From UBA12018 sp051656605 (GTDB lineage Bacteria > Bacteroidota > Bacteroidia > Bacteroidales > CAMTPD01), in NCBI GenBank assembly GCA_051656605.1, contig JBOGCF010000043.1, positions 124,001 to 188,000 of the forward strand: DNA of 64,000 nt. The letters are read 5' to 3'. Under the pieces are notes generated by a model. It saw only the letters and a list, made by a program, of their open reading frames with translations, was not told the origin of the DNA and made no database searches. Both the position numbers and the translations under genes were made by a program. This document shows, piece by piece, positions 18,587 to 28,486 of the stretch (the stretch's first letter is position 1; the number at the start of each line of letters is the position of its first letter).

Positions 18587-19375
18587 TTAATGCAAAAGTA
18601 ATTCTGTAGGGTTAAAGAAACGAATGAAAAGGAAAAAGGATATCCACAGCATCATAAAATACGAATCTCTTACATGCCATGAATAATCAGACTTTATGGT
18701 TGTTGTATGGCTATAACCGCGAGACAACATCGCTTGATAGATGCTTGTCGATCTGTTCATACTTCTGAGGAATAATTGCCCGATTATGGTACTCCAGATC
18801 CGAATGTTTTTTTCGTTACAACCTCTACTTTGTCGTGCTCGTTGCATTGCAATTGCCTCTTCTAAAATAACCATCAAATAGCGATATACAAATAATATCT
18901 GATTTGTAAGGATTGACGGAATACCAATACGATGCATTGCTTTGGTTAATTGAATCATCCCCGTCGATAATAAAAGGATCATTACACTTTGAACTGCAAG
19001 AATGGCTCTTGTGATAATTGATGCGAATGAAATCCATCCTTGACTCACCTCGAAGCCTAAAATGGTAAAAGCTGTTTGTCGATCTAGAATCGGATTAAAT
19101 AAGGCAATTAATACGACAAACGGTAAAATGGGGAGTGTATAATAGCAAACTCGACGAAACGAAATATGCGCAAAAGTAGCAAGGAGTATCGGATATACGG
19201 CAAAGGGTAATAATACCGAAAGCTGATACACTGAAACCGAAAGCATCAAAACCAGATATATCAATGTTGTAATTACCTTTGCTACGGGATTAATCGTATT
19301 TAATAAGCCAGGGTGTTGATGTTGTATCTCAAGTTGTTTAATCTTCCGATAAGCAGACTCTAATTTACTTTCCAT
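18587..19375 (-). CDS. cbiQ: ECF cobalt/nickel transporter transmembrane protein
   Basis: 262 residues from the ATG at 19375. Several hydrophobic segments (ITTLIYLVLMLSVSVYQLSVLLPF, TLPILPFVVLIALF, IITRAILAVQSVMILLL) and the ARQSRGC motif in the cytoplasmic coupling loop, which resembles the A-R-G box by which EcfT proteins contact the ATPase. A second, similar motif AMLSRGYS lies about 35 residues later, as expected for the paired coupling helices. Located between cbiM and cbiO; start is 8 bases after the cbiM stop. Confidence 0.9.
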   Translation of the reverse strand: MESKLESAYRKIKQLEIQHQHPGLLNTINPVAKVITTLIYLVLMLSVSVYQLSVLLPFAVYPILLATFAHISFRRVCYYTLPILPFVVLIALFNPILDRQTAFTILGFEVSQGWISFASIITRAILAVQSVMILLLSTGMIQLTKAMHRIGIPSILTNQILFVYRYLMVILEEAIAMQRARQSRGCNEKNIRIWSTIIGQLFLRSMNRSTSIYQAMLSRGYSHTTTIKSDYSWHVRDSYFMMLWISFFLFIRFFNPTELLLH

Positions 19376-19383
19376 TGAACGAT

Positions 19384-20343
19384 TCAATTATAGCGCTGCT
19401 TATACAATTTAGATATTGCCAAAGCCACAACAATAAATAATAATCCTCCGATAATACCGGCAAAAGAGGTATTATAGTCAGGCATGATAGCAGTATAGTC
19501 TTGTAATAGCTGTGCTAGGATGTGTGGGGTTTCGTCCGAGATCGGAAGCTCAAGACCTTCTGTAACGTTATCGATAGACCACTCCAATCCATCCGGAAAC
19601 GAAGAGGCTATATACGAGAAAGCAGCACCCAATACCAATGCAAGCGCACTAAATACAATCAATGTGCGTTTGATATTCAGTTGGGGTGTATGTTTGTCTA
19701 CTTGGCTTAAATGAAAAAATGCCGGTTGTGTTTTCTTTATGTAGAGCAATACAAAGCCGGTAGCAACGCCTTCTAGTATTCCGATTACAAGATGTATCGG
19801 AAGCATAAATACAAGAAAGCGTCCAAATGGTAATACTGTAATTCCCGACAGCGAAGTCTCTAAGGTTACGGCAAAAGCCCCCATTTCTAGCCCTACAACG
19901 GAAGTCAAGATGCTAGCCGTAAATAACATAAACGACGAGGCATTATTTTTGATAAGAGGCTTAAATAGCAGAGGATATGCGATCAAACAAGTAAAAGCCC
20001 CCATATTGACAATGTTGCATCCGAGAGCTAACACTCCACCATCGGCAAACAAGAAAGCTTGTAAAATCAATACGGAAGTGAGTGTGAGGAATGCAGGCCA
20101 TCGTCCTAATAAAGCCGCTAATAATACGCCACCTACGATATGACCGCTCGAGCCTGTTCCGGGTATTGTGAAGTTAATCATTTGAGCAGCAAAAATAAAA
20201 GCTCCCATTACGCCCATGAGTGGTATGATTTGCTCATTCGGAGATTCTTTTACTTTTCTACATGCCACACACACCAGTGAGGCAGCAATAATGGTAACAA
20301 CTCCGGCTACAGGAGTCGATACCAATGCGTCAGCCATATGCAT
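19384..20343 (-). CDS. cbiM: CbiM substrate-specific component with C-terminal PDGLE (CbiN-like) domain
   Basis: 319 residues. The N-terminus MHMADALVSTPV matches the metal-binding start of CbiM/NikM, in which the first residues and His2 coordinate Co2+ or Ni2+. Residues 1-210 hold the hydrophobic helices of CbiM, including GTGSSGHIVGGVLLAALLGRWPAF with the conserved His. Residues about 225-319 form a second unit with SSFPDGLEWS (the PDGLE motif) between two hydrophobic segments. This corresponds to the CbiN/NikL accessory component fused to the S-component, so no separate cbiN is needed. Whether the metal is Co or Ni cannot be told here. Confidence 0.92.
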   Translation of the reverse strand: MHMADALVSTPVAGVVTIIAASLVCVACRKVKESPNEQIIPLMGVMGAFIFAAQMINFTIPGTGSSGHIVGGVLLAALLGRWPAFLTLTSVLILQAFLFADGGVLALGCNIVNMGAFTCLIAYPLLFKPLIKNNASSFMLFTASILTSVVGLEMGAFAVTLETSLSGITVLPFGRFLVFMLPIHLVIGILEGVATGFVLLYIKKTQPAFFHLSQVDKHTPQLNIKRTLIVFSALALVLGAAFSYIASSFPDGLEWSIDNVTEGLELPISDETPHILAQLLQDYTAIMPDYNTSFAGIIGGLLFIVVALAISKLYKQRYN

Positions 20344-20716
20344 ATAATTCTATTTTGCTAATATTTATAACTATTATCAAAAACAGCGTATTGTTCGATA
20401 TTGTTTTATCGATAACTCAGAAATTAGTAATAGATTCTGGAGTGTAATAATTATGCAATGTTTGGAATATTATTTGCAGTTTGTACTTTAATTATTTGTT
20501 CTGGTGATAATGTGAAAGTAGTTGTTTCTGTTGTGTAACACAATATTCATGGTGTTTACATAGGTTTTTTGTGAAAAAAGTTTTTGTGTTTTAAAATATT
20601 AGTTATTTTTGCGAAGTAGATCAATTGGCAGAGCTTAATTGATGCTGTATTTTAGACGTATTTATATACGATATTTAACCAGAACTTGTATTAACCATAC
20701 CTTAACTGTTGTAGTG
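20344..20716. other. divergent intergenic region before the exopolysaccharide operon
   Basis: Lies between cbiM (leftward) and the exopolysaccharide genes (rightward). It holds the promoter at 20583-20611. No cobalamin or NiCo riboswitch core was recognised on the cbiM side, and no gene was found. Confidence 0.5.
20583..20611 (+). promoter_or_regulatory. promoter of the exopolysaccharide operon
   Basis: TATTTTTG at 20604-20611 fits the Bacteroidetes -7 box TAnnTTTG, and TTTG at 20583-20586 lies 17 bases upstream (usual spacing about 19). Transcription would start near 20618, about 100 bases before the preferred start codon of the first gene. Confidence 0.55.
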
Positions 20717-22684
20717 ATGACGTTTCAAAAATTCATCCGGCTGCTTGCGAGCAGCGGCTACACTCCACGCTGGTGCGTGTGTATGCTCGATATTGTCGTT
20801 ATATCGGCAATATATCTTTCTGTAAATTACTTTACACAGATTCTATCTGGTATTGATCGTTTATCAATGATTGATGCCATTGGTTTTATGCTGTTTTTAT
20901 TGTGGTATGTTGCAGGCATACTGCTGTTTCGTACCTATGCCGGTATTGTTCGTTATGCCGGTATCTCTGATACCTTTCGACTTTCCGGAATGATTGCTAC
21001 CGTAGTTGTAGGACAGGAGATTACGTCTGCTGTAATTCAGATAGTCAGTGGCAACGGATTATGGAATCCGCTTCTTCCTATTGTAAACGGGTTTGTTATT
21101 TTCGGAATTCTCTTTTTGATTCGCCTTACCGTAAAGCTGTTCTTTCAGCGGTATATTGCTTCAGCAAATAAGAATCGCAAGACGGTTTTTATTTACGGAG
21201 TTGATGCCGATTCGATGCTGTTGTGCTCAATGCTAAAAGCAGAAATAGGAGAGGCCTATTATCCTACCGGCCTTATCGACCCTACGGGCGAGCATGCGGG
21301 AAAGAACATTGGTGGCGTTCCTATTTATGATGGAAGTGAACAACTTCTATCTCATTTTACACGTCATGCGGTAGATTCTCTATTGGTTCCCGACTCTCAA
21401 CTATCCCGACTTCGTCAGCAAGGACAAGAATTGATCGAAAGTGACATTCACATCCTGACTGTAGCACATTTTCAGGATATTGAAACAACGAAGCGCAAAT
21501 CGGGTTCACTCTCTTCTCAAGTGCATACGATTCAGATCGAAGATTTATTGGGGCGCGAACCGATCAAAACAGATATGGAACACCTGCGCGAGACCTTGAA
21601 AGGAAAAGTCGTACTCGTTACGGGTGCAGCCGGCAGTATCGGTAGCGAAATCTCTCGTCAAGTAGCCTCTTTCCATCCGGAGAAGCTGCTTTTGCTCGAT
21701 CAGGCAGAGAGTCCGCTCTATGAAATTCATCTTGAAATCTCCAAAAAGTTTCCTCATTTGCATGTAGAAGCATTGATCGGAGACATTACCAACCGCAAAC
21801 GAATGCGTTTGTATTTCAATACATACAAACCTCAATATGTATACCATGCGGCAGCATACAAGCATGTACCTATGATGGAAGCTTATCCGGCAGAAGCCGT
21901 TCGTGTGAATGTGGGAGGTACTAAGAATATCGCAGATCTGTCTGTAGAATACGGTGTTCGTAAGTTTGTAATGGTTTCGACCGATAAAGCTGTAAATCCA
22001 ACAAATGTAATGGGAACAAGCAAACGTATGGCAGAGATCTACGTGCAAAGTTTGTTCTACCATCTCAAAGGAGAGGAAGGTAAATACACGCGCTTTATAA
22101 CCACACGTTTCGGAAATGTATTAGGGAGTAACGGCTCTGTGGTTCCTTTGTTTAAGCGACAAATTGCAGAAGGCGGACCTGTAACATTAACGCACAAAGA
22201 TATAACCCGTTACTTCATGACCATCCCCGAAGCATGTAACCTGGTACTCGAAGCCGGTTGTATGGGTAAAGGAGGAGAGATCTTTATCTTTGATATGGGT
22301 AAACCAATCAAAATATACGATTTGGCCAAGCGCATGATTACATTGAGCGGATTAAAACCGGGAATTGACATCGAAATTGTTGAAACAGGACTGCGTCCGG
22401 GCGAGAAACTATACGAAGAGTTGCTCAACGATGCCGAAAAGACATTGCCTACACATCATCCTAAAATAAAGGTAGCACAGGTACGTAAATACAACTTCCA
22501 AGATGTCGGTGTACAAGTAGGAGAGGTGGTTCGTCTGAGTAAAGCCATTGTTACAGACGGTACATTTACCAACAATCCCGAGCAAAGCACGTTGATGCAC
22601 AACATGCGTATCGTGTTGGGGATGAAAGCACTCGTGCCTGAGTTTAAATCAAAGAATTCGGTATTTGAATCCTTAGACGCATAA
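20717..22684 (+). CDS. membrane NDP-sugar 4,6-dehydratase/epimerase (FlaA1/WbpM/CapD type)
   Basis: 655 residues from the ATG at 20717; an ATG at 20642 would add 25 residues of no evident function. Residues about 20-150 hold four membrane segments, about 150-270 a CoA-binding-like Rossmann domain, and about 290-600 the short-chain dehydrogenase domain with VTGAAGSIGSEI (NAD binding). The usual catalytic YxxxK is replaced by MGTSK, the Met-Lys form typical of long UDP-GlcNAc 4,6-dehydratases such as WbpM and PglF. It probably makes a 4-keto-6-deoxy sugar for the exopolysaccharide. First gene of the operon. Confidence 0.9.
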   Translation: MTFQKFIRLLASSGYTPRWCVCMLDIVVISAIYLSVNYFTQILSGIDRLSMIDAIGFMLFLLWYVAGILLFRTYAGIVRYAGISDTFRLSGMIATVVVGQEITSAVIQIVSGNGLWNPLLPIVNGFVIFGILFLIRLTVKLFFQRYIASANKNRKTVFIYGVDADSMLLCSMLKAEIGEAYYPTGLIDPTGEHAGKNIGGVPIYDGSEQLLSHFTRHAVDSLLVPDSQLSRLRQQGQELIESDIHILTVAHFQDIETTKRKSGSLSSQVHTIQIEDLLGREPIKTDMEHLRETLKGKVVLVTGAAGSIGSEISRQVASFHPEKLLLLDQAESPLYEIHLEISKKFPHLHVEALIGDITNRKRMRLYFNTYKPQYVYHAAAYKHVPMMEAYPAEAVRVNVGGTKNIADLSVEYGVRKFVMVSTDKAVNPTNVMGTSKRMAEIYVQSLFYHLKGEEGKYTRFITTRFGNVLGSNGSVVPLFKRQIAEGGPVTLTHKDITRYFMTIPEACNLVLEAGCMGKGGEIFIFDMGKPIKIYDLAKRMITLSGLKPGIDIEIVETGLRPGEKLYEELLNDAEKTLPTHHPKIKVAQVRKYNFQDVGVQVGEVVRLSKAIVTDGTFTNNPEQSTLMHNMRIVLGMKALVPEFKSKNSVFESLDA

Positions 22685-22685
22685 C

Positions 22686-24227
22686 ATGTCAAACAAAAGA
22701 CTAGCCTCCAATCTCTTTTTCAACATCCTTTCGTTTGCGATAAATGCCGGCATAGCCTTCTTCTTTACCCCTTATTTGATATCGGTAATCGGAAAAGAAG
22801 CATTCGGATTTTATCCGTTGGCAACCAACATCGCCGGATACTCTGCGATATTTTCCGCGGCCTTGAACTCCATGGCCGGCCGGTTTATCGTAATGCGTTA
22901 TTACGACAACGATATGGAAGGAGCCAATCGCTATTTTAATTCCGTATTTGTCGGAAACATGGCACTAACCTTGTTGTTGGCATTGCCTGCGGCAGTAGTA
23001 ACCGTTTTTATCAATAATGTACTGGATGTTCCGGTATCGCTACTGGCAGATGTGCGCAGCTTGTTTGCCTTTACCTTCTTAGCCTCACTACTTGGTACGG
23101 CCGGATCGGTGTTTGCCGTGGCAACGTTTGTCAAGAACAGAGTCGATATGGCATCGTCGCGCACAGCACTACTCAACTTGCTTAGGGTTGCTATGCTTGT
23201 AGGGCTGTTTAGCTTGCTTACACCCTCGATTCGCTTGGTTGGGTATGCCTTGTTTGCCATTGCGTTGATCACCTTTGGAGTGAACATCGACTTTACACGC
23301 AAACTTACACCCGAACTTCGCTTTGCACCACTTCGTTACTACAAACGCAGTGCTCTCACAGAGGTTGTTTCGTCGGGAGTTTGGAATTCGTTCAATCAAC
23401 TGAGCGTTGTGTTGATGACGCAACTCGATCTGTTGATAACGAACATCTTTATCAGTGCGGCCGCTACGGGCGACTACTCGGTAGCCAAAACCGTGCCACT
23501 TCTCGTACAGTCGTTTATCGGAACCATCGCAGCCGTGTTTATGCCGCAGTTTGCGATTCTATATGCACAAAATAAAACAGCTCAATTATCCGATGAGATT
23601 AATAAATCGGTAAAACTATTGGGAGTGTTTATCGCTCTGCCCATCGGCTTTTTACTGGTGTATGGTGATGTGTTTTTCTCGCTGTGGGTACCAGCTTTGG
23701 ACGCAGCATATCTGCACAAACTATCCATTCTTACCCTGATCCCTATGATTGTAACAGGTACGATCAATACAGTATATAATGTATACACCGTGACGAATCA
23801 CCTCAAAGTTCCGGCTTTGGTTTGGTTCGTGTTGGGAGTGCTTCAAACAGGAACTGTGTTCGTCGTACTGAAAACTACCGATCTAGGTATCTGGACTATT
23901 CCTCTTGTCGCACTCATTGCCACCTTGGGACGCAACCTGATATTTACCCCGCTCTATGCGGCCAAGTGTTTGCAGTTGCCGTGGCATACCTTTTATAAAG
24001 GAATATCGCGAGGTACGGCATGCTCGGTATCAGTTGTGCTCATAGGCATACTCATGCGAAGTATATATGTACCCGATTCATGGCATACATTTATACTGGC
24101 GGGTGTCATAACAAGTAGTATTAGCATATTCATTTTCGCATGCACGATGCTATCGGCCGATGAAAGGCGGCAACTCGCCGGGAAGATTCCGTTTTTGAAG
24201 CAACGCTTCCCGCAGTCTGTAAATTAA
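22686..24227 (+). CDS. polysaccharide flippase (Wzx-like, MOP superfamily)
   Basis: 513 residues, almost entirely hydrophobic, with about 14 predicted membrane helices and an N-terminal NLFFNILSFAINAGIAFFFTPYLI segment typical of Wzx/RfbX proteins. It would flip the lipid-linked repeat unit across the inner membrane, consistent with a Wzy-like EpsG protein in the same operon and a Wza/Wzc export pair elsewhere in the window. The start is one base after the dehydratase stop. Confidence 0.88.
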   Translation: MSNKRLASNLFFNILSFAINAGIAFFFTPYLISVIGKEAFGFYPLATNIAGYSAIFSAALNSMAGRFIVMRYYDNDMEGANRYFNSVFVGNMALTLLLALPAAVVTVFINNVLDVPVSLLADVRSLFAFTFLASLLGTAGSVFAVATFVKNRVDMASSRTALLNLLRVAMLVGLFSLLTPSIRLVGYALFAIALITFGVNIDFTRKLTPELRFAPLRYYKRSALTEVVSSGVWNSFNQLSVVLMTQLDLLITNIFISAAATGDYSVAKTVPLLVQSFIGTIAAVFMPQFAILYAQNKTAQLSDEINKSVKLLGVFIALPIGFLLVYGDVFFSLWVPALDAAYLHKLSILTLIPMIVTGTINTVYNVYTVTNHLKVPALVWFVLGVLQTGTVFVVLKTTDLGIWTIPLVALIATLGRNLIFTPLYAAKCLQLPWHTFYKGISRGTACSVSVVLIGILMRSIYVPDSWHTFILAGVITSSISIFIFACTMLSADERRQLAGKIPFLKQRFPQSVN

Positions 24228-24261
24228 CCAAAAACCAAAACGATATAACCATTCCTTAACT

Positions 24262-25218
24262 ATGACATCTCAAGAAAAAGTAAAGCAATTGCGCGATATA
24301 ACCGCCGCAAGATTGCAACCTATGATCGATAATGACTATGTATTGCTAGATCTCCCTTATCATTCCAATGTGGGAGATGTACTGATATGGCAAGGAACAT
24401 TAGATTTCTTAAGCAGCCTTCCTTATAGCTGTTTGAGTCAGAAAACATATTATACCGATCATTTCGAAACCATTCCTCAGCATGCTATTTTGTTGTTGCA
24501 CGGCGGAGGAAACTTTGGCGATGTTTGGCGAGAACATCAGGAGTATCGATTGGAGGTAATTCGAAAATATCCCGATCATAAGATCATTATGTTGCCACAG
24601 TCGGTACAATATAATAGCGAAGAGCTCTTGAAAGAAGATGCCAAACAGTTTGCACGTCATACAAACGTTACGATTTGCGCGCGCGACAACTACAGCTATG
24701 ATTTATTGAGTCGTCATTTTAAAAACAAAGTGATTTTGGTTCCCGATATGGCATTCTCGATTCATCCGCTTCGTTTCGAAAGCTATACGTCGAAACCATC
24801 TTCAGTTCTTGTAAAGCGCACCGATCTGGAATCAAAAAATACATTGCTCAATTTTGAAATAAAAGAACCCTTTGACACCACCGACTGGCCGGCGATGACA
24901 ACTCGTTCGAGCCGATCGTTTATCATGTCAAAGCTTTATGCCGTATCGCGTAGAGTAAAGTTATTGCCAATTCGTAAAGGAATCAATCGGGTAATAGATC
25001 GCTACGCCTATCACATTTACCGCAACCATATATTCCGGTCGGGAAAGACCTTTTTGGCCCCTTACTCCAAAGTCTATTCTACCAGACTACATGCAGCGAT
25101 TTTATCGGTGCACTACGGTAAAGAGATTGTCTTTATCGACAATTCATACGGAAAAAACAGCCGCTTCTATGATACATGGCTGTCAGATCTCTCTACGATT
25201 AAAATGATACGTTCATGA
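24262..25218 (+). CDS. polysaccharide pyruvyl transferase family protein
   Basis: 318 residues. Features of the family (PF04230): HSNVGDVLIWQGTLDFL near the N-terminus, LLHGGGNFGDVWREHQEYR, IIMLPQSVQYNSEE, ICARDNYSYDLL, LVPDMAFSI, and the C-terminal RLHAAILSVHYGKEIVFID with Arg-His, the catalytic pair in CsaB/PssM-like enzymes. It would add a pyruvate ketal from phosphoenolpyruvate to a sugar of the exopolysaccharide; some family members have other roles. The stop overlaps the start of the next gene by four bases. Confidence 0.88.
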   Translation: MTSQEKVKQLRDITAARLQPMIDNDYVLLDLPYHSNVGDVLIWQGTLDFLSSLPYSCLSQKTYYTDHFETIPQHAILLLHGGGNFGDVWREHQEYRLEVIRKYPDHKIIMLPQSVQYNSEELLKEDAKQFARHTNVTICARDNYSYDLLSRHFKNKVILVPDMAFSIHPLRFESYTSKPSSVLVKRTDLESKNTLLNFEIKEPFDTTDWPAMTTRSSRSFIMSKLYAVSRRVKLLPIRKGINRVIDRYAYHIYRNHIFRSGKTFLAPYSKVYSTRLHAAILSVHYGKEIVFIDNSYGKNSRFYDTWLSDLSTIKMIRS

Positions 25219-26258
25219 AAAATTCGACACAACCAAAACCGATTGTAACATTTATCATGCCGGCCTATAACGTTGAGAAGCATATCGCAGCTTCGATCGA
25301 GTCGGTACAACAACAAGACTTCGAAGCTTGGGAGCTGATCGTAGTCAACGACGGTTCGCCCGATCAAAGCAGAGCAATAGCGATGCAATACGCAGCAACT
25401 GATCCGCGCATTCAAGTTGTGGATAAAACCAACGGCGGACTTTCCGATGCACGCAACTTTGGTTTTGCCATGGCCCGTGGGCGTTATGTGGCATTTATCG
25501 ATTCCGACGACTTTATTACCCCTTCGGCAATTGCCGTAGGAGTAGCCCGAATGGAAGCCGAACAAGCAGACATCGCCATCTTTTCATATACAGCCGATCA
25601 CGAAGCCGAAGCCGGAAAGCAGATCAAGTCTGTACCCGCATTGCTACAAGACGCACTCTTTACGCCCGAGCTTTATAAGACGATTTCCGATTCGGCCTTT
25701 CCCAATTTATATTACGCATGGAACAAATTGTATCGGGCAGACTTCCTTCGGAGTTATCAATTTAACTTCGAAAAAGGGCTTAGACTGATCGAAGATTGTG
25801 AATTCAATACACGTGTACTTCCAAAGGCTTCGAAGATACTTTTCGTATCCGAAGTACTCAATCGGTACATGATACGCAACGAAGCCACCCTCTCAAAGAT
25901 GATGCACCCCGATGTATTCGAGTTGCAAAAGCGAGCGATTAACTGCAAGCTGTCGATGTTTAGGCAGATGAAAGTAGCGCCTTTGCGTATCGAAAAACTC
26001 GAGGCCCGCTTCTACATGGGATGCATACGCTATGTTATGTATTGTTTACTGCGTCATGCCCGTAACCAATCATTTGTGTCGAAAGTAAAATACCTGTATC
26101 CGATCCTTCGCAGCGAAATCCCGGCAGGAATATTCAGACATGTTGAGGCGGAAGGGATGAAAGACAAATTGGTCTTAAACCTCATTCGTGCCAAAAGCGC
26201 GGTAGGTTTAATTGCGGTATATAAACTATCTACGATCTTACAAGCTTCTGAATCATGA
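25215..26258 (+). CDS. glycosyltransferase family 2
   Basis: 347 residues. GT-A fold signature: VTFIMPAYNVEKHIAASIESV at the N-terminus, VVNDGSPDQS, GGLSDARNFG, and the metal-binding FIDSDDFITP near residue 95; ED in RLIEDCEFNTR further on is the probable catalytic-base region. Helical C-terminus. Inverting transferase adding one sugar on the cytoplasmic side; the sugar is unknown. It overlaps both neighbours by four bases (ATGA), implying translational coupling. Confidence 0.9.
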   Translation: MKNSTQPKPIVTFIMPAYNVEKHIAASIESVQQQDFEAWELIVVNDGSPDQSRAIAMQYAATDPRIQVVDKTNGGLSDARNFGFAMARGRYVAFIDSDDFITPSAIAVGVARMEAEQADIAIFSYTADHEAEAGKQIKSVPALLQDALFTPELYKTISDSAFPNLYYAWNKLYRADFLRSYQFNFEKGLRLIEDCEFNTRVLPKASKILFVSEVLNRYMIRNEATLSKMMHPDVFELQKRAINCKLSMFRQMKVAPLRIEKLEARFYMGCIRYVMYCLLRHARNQSFVSKVKYLYPILRSEIPAGIFRHVEAEGMKDKLVLNLIRAKSAVGLIAVYKLSTILQASES

Positions 26259-27388
26259 AACAAAAAATACTATTTTTCATTCCGTCTTTGTGCGGACGTG
26301 GCGCCGAAAAGGTCTTGGTCAATCTGGTCAACAACATGGACCATGAGCGTTATGATGTAACCGTGATGGTACTCTTTGGTGACGGTGTCAATGCGGCTTC
26401 GTTAAGTGATAAAGTAACGTACAAATGGATTTTCCGTCGTACGTTTAGAGGTAATATTCACCTGTTGAAGTTGCTTCCTCCGGCGGCCTTGTTCAAGATG
26501 TTTGTACGCGACCGTTACGATGTAATGATTTCGTACCTCGAAGGGCCAACAACGCGTATTCTATCAGGGTGTACCGATCCGAATACGAAAAAGATAGCAT
26601 GGATACACACGTTAATTGATTCTCCGCAAAAGTTGATGGCTTCGTATCGTTCGGTGGCCGAGCTAAAGAAGACCTATGCCGCGTATGATAGAGTGGTGGG
26701 CGTTTCGAAAGCAATTACCGACAAACTAGAAGCAATAGATGGTTTCATATCAAGGCCATTGCGTGTTGTATATAACACACTTGAAACCGATATGATTAAA
26801 GCCGGAGGTGAAGAAGCCGTCGATGACTTGACGTTTTCGCCCGAGGTCGTTAATCTTTGCTCGGTAGGCGGATTGGTTGAAGTAAAAGGATACGACCGTT
26901 TGCTATGCATTCTAAACCGACTCGTGCATCAAGATAAAATGACGAATGTACATTTGCGTATTTTCGGCGAAGGGGCAGATCGTGCCAAATACGAAGCGTA
27001 TGTAAAAGAGCATCGTCTCGAATCGTATGTCTCGTTTCCGGGATGGAGGGGCAACGTATACAAGTACGTGAAATCGTCAGACCTGTTTGTCTGCTCATCC
27101 TACCGCGAAGGTTTTAGTACGGCAGTATCCGAAGCATTGATCGTAGGCACGGCAGTTATTTCTACCCACTGTTCGGGAGCAACCGAAATACTCGGGCAAA
27201 ATAACGAATATGGGATTGTAACCGACAACAACGACGAAGCATTGTATCAGGGCATGCGTATGCTGATCGAAGACCAACGCCTGCTGTGTCATTACAAAAA
27301 GCAAGCCGGACGTAGAGCTTCGTTCTTCAATACTGTACAATCGGTAGAGTCGGTACAACGCTTGTGTAAGGAGGTTTCGGCACAATGA
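26255..27388 (+). CDS. glycosyltransferase family 4 (GT-B)
   Basis: 377 residues. N-terminal domain with FFIPSLCGRGAEKVLVNLVNNM; C-terminal donor-binding domain with VNLCSVGGLVEVKGYDRLL, LRIFGEGADR, VSFPGWRGNVYKYVKSSDLFVCSS and the E-x7-E motif in REGFSTAVSEAL. A retaining transferase of the family that includes WbnK/WcaL-like enzymes. It starts inside the stop of the GT2 gene and its own stop overlaps the EpsG start by four bases. Confidence 0.9.
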   Translation: MKQKILFFIPSLCGRGAEKVLVNLVNNMDHERYDVTVMVLFGDGVNAASLSDKVTYKWIFRRTFRGNIHLLKLLPPAALFKMFVRDRYDVMISYLEGPTTRILSGCTDPNTKKIAWIHTLIDSPQKLMASYRSVAELKKTYAAYDRVVGVSKAITDKLEAIDGFISRPLRVVYNTLETDMIKAGGEEAVDDLTFSPEVVNLCSVGGLVEVKGYDRLLCILNRLVHQDKMTNVHLRIFGEGADRAKYEAYVKEHRLESYVSFPGWRGNVYKYVKSSDLFVCSSYREGFSTAVSEALIVGTAVISTHCSGATEILGQNNEYGIVTDNNDEALYQGMRMLIEDQRLLCHYKKQAGRRASFFNTVQSVESVQRLCKEVSAQ

Positions 27389-28467
27389 TCACAACTCCGC
27401 AATATACATCGCTTTATTACGGCATCATTGTTTTCTTTTTCGTGATCCTCAACATGTGTGAAGCCTACAAAGTTACCGACTTCATCTCGCGCAAGCGGGC
27501 CGAAATCATGGTAGCAGCCTTCGGCATATTCAATAGCTTCTATTGGGGATTGCGACCTTGGAACATCGGAACCGATACGGGCAATTACTTGCGTTCGTTT
27601 CGGGTGATGGAACGTTTCACCTCCTTTTCGCAGATGATCGACAATGTAGACGGAGACTATTTCTTCCGCACATTGATGTATCTATTCTCCCGATTCGGAG
27701 CGTACTCGATGTTTCTATTGTCGGTATCCGCACTCACAAGCATGGCCTTGCTGTACTATACCCGGCTGATGAGCGACAAAGGAAGGCTGTTTAGTCCCAT
27801 TTTGTTTATGCTCTATATCGTATCGGTATTTAGTTTCCCGAGCATGTCGTGCAACATCATCCGCAACGGACTCGCCGTATCATTTCTGTTGGTGTTTTCG
27901 TGGTATCTGTTGCAAGGCAGATGGATGCAAGCCGCTTGCTGGGCAGTGCTGGCATTGCTGGGGCATCACACCACGGCAATACCGATTCTTTTTATGGTGC
28001 TGATCAGAGGTTTCGAAGGCGTAAAACTCAAATGGTTCTACTACCTGTATGGCGCGGTTGTCGTGCTTTCGGCTCTCAACTTCGGAGTACACCGCATCGG
28101 CGCGCTTACCGAGTTGGGTATTGATAAAGTAAACGATTACTTCCTGAGCGACGGATTTGATTACCGCGTAGGGTTCAGGGCAGACTTTGTCTTGTTTAAT
28201 ACCTTCTTTGCAGGTTTGTTTTACGCGATCAACAGTAAGACGGTCGTATATGAGTTTTACCTGAAATACTACCTGTTGGCCTCATGCTTGTTTTTCTTTT
28301 GGTTTCACATACCATTCTCCGATCGCATAGGCCTTTACAGTTGGATCGCAATACCCATCGTTGCCTTTCTGGGCATCAACGAACGCTTTCCGGTAAAGCG
28401 GCAAATGTATTCCTTACTCATGTTTTTGATGATATTTATAATAAACTATGCTCTGGCGAGCAGATAA
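27385..28467 (+). CDS. EpsG-family polysaccharide polymerase
   Basis: 360 residues with about ten membrane helices. The conserved early motif GLRPWNIGTDTGNYLRSFR (the R-x-x-x-x-G-T-D-x-x-x-Y pattern of EpsG proteins) is present, and so is the HHTTAI loop. EpsG proteins polymerise repeat units in Wzx/Wzy-type pathways, so this is the likely polymerase for the operon. It overlaps the preceding gene by four bases. Confidence 0.88.
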   Translation: MITTPQYTSLYYGIIVFFFVILNMCEAYKVTDFISRKRAEIMVAAFGIFNSFYWGLRPWNIGTDTGNYLRSFRVMERFTSFSQMIDNVDGDYFFRTLMYLFSRFGAYSMFLLSVSALTSMALLYYTRLMSDKGRLFSPILFMLYIVSVFSFPSMSCNIIRNGLAVSFLLVFSWYLLQGRWMQAACWAVLALLGHHTTAIPILFMVLIRGFEGVKLKWFYYLYGAVVVLSALNFGVHRIGALTELGIDKVNDYFLSDGFDYRVGFRADFVLFNTFFAGLFYAINSKTVVYEFYLKYYLLASCLFFFWFHIPFSDRIGLYSWIAIPIVAFLGINERFPVKRQMYSLLMFLMIFIINYALASR

Positions 28468-28486
28468 CCAAAACCAAATAACCAAC

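Noticed and set aside
20344..20600. Possible cobalamin or metal riboswitch upstream of cbiM
   Set aside because: No B12-box-like or NiCo-like core could be recognised on either strand.
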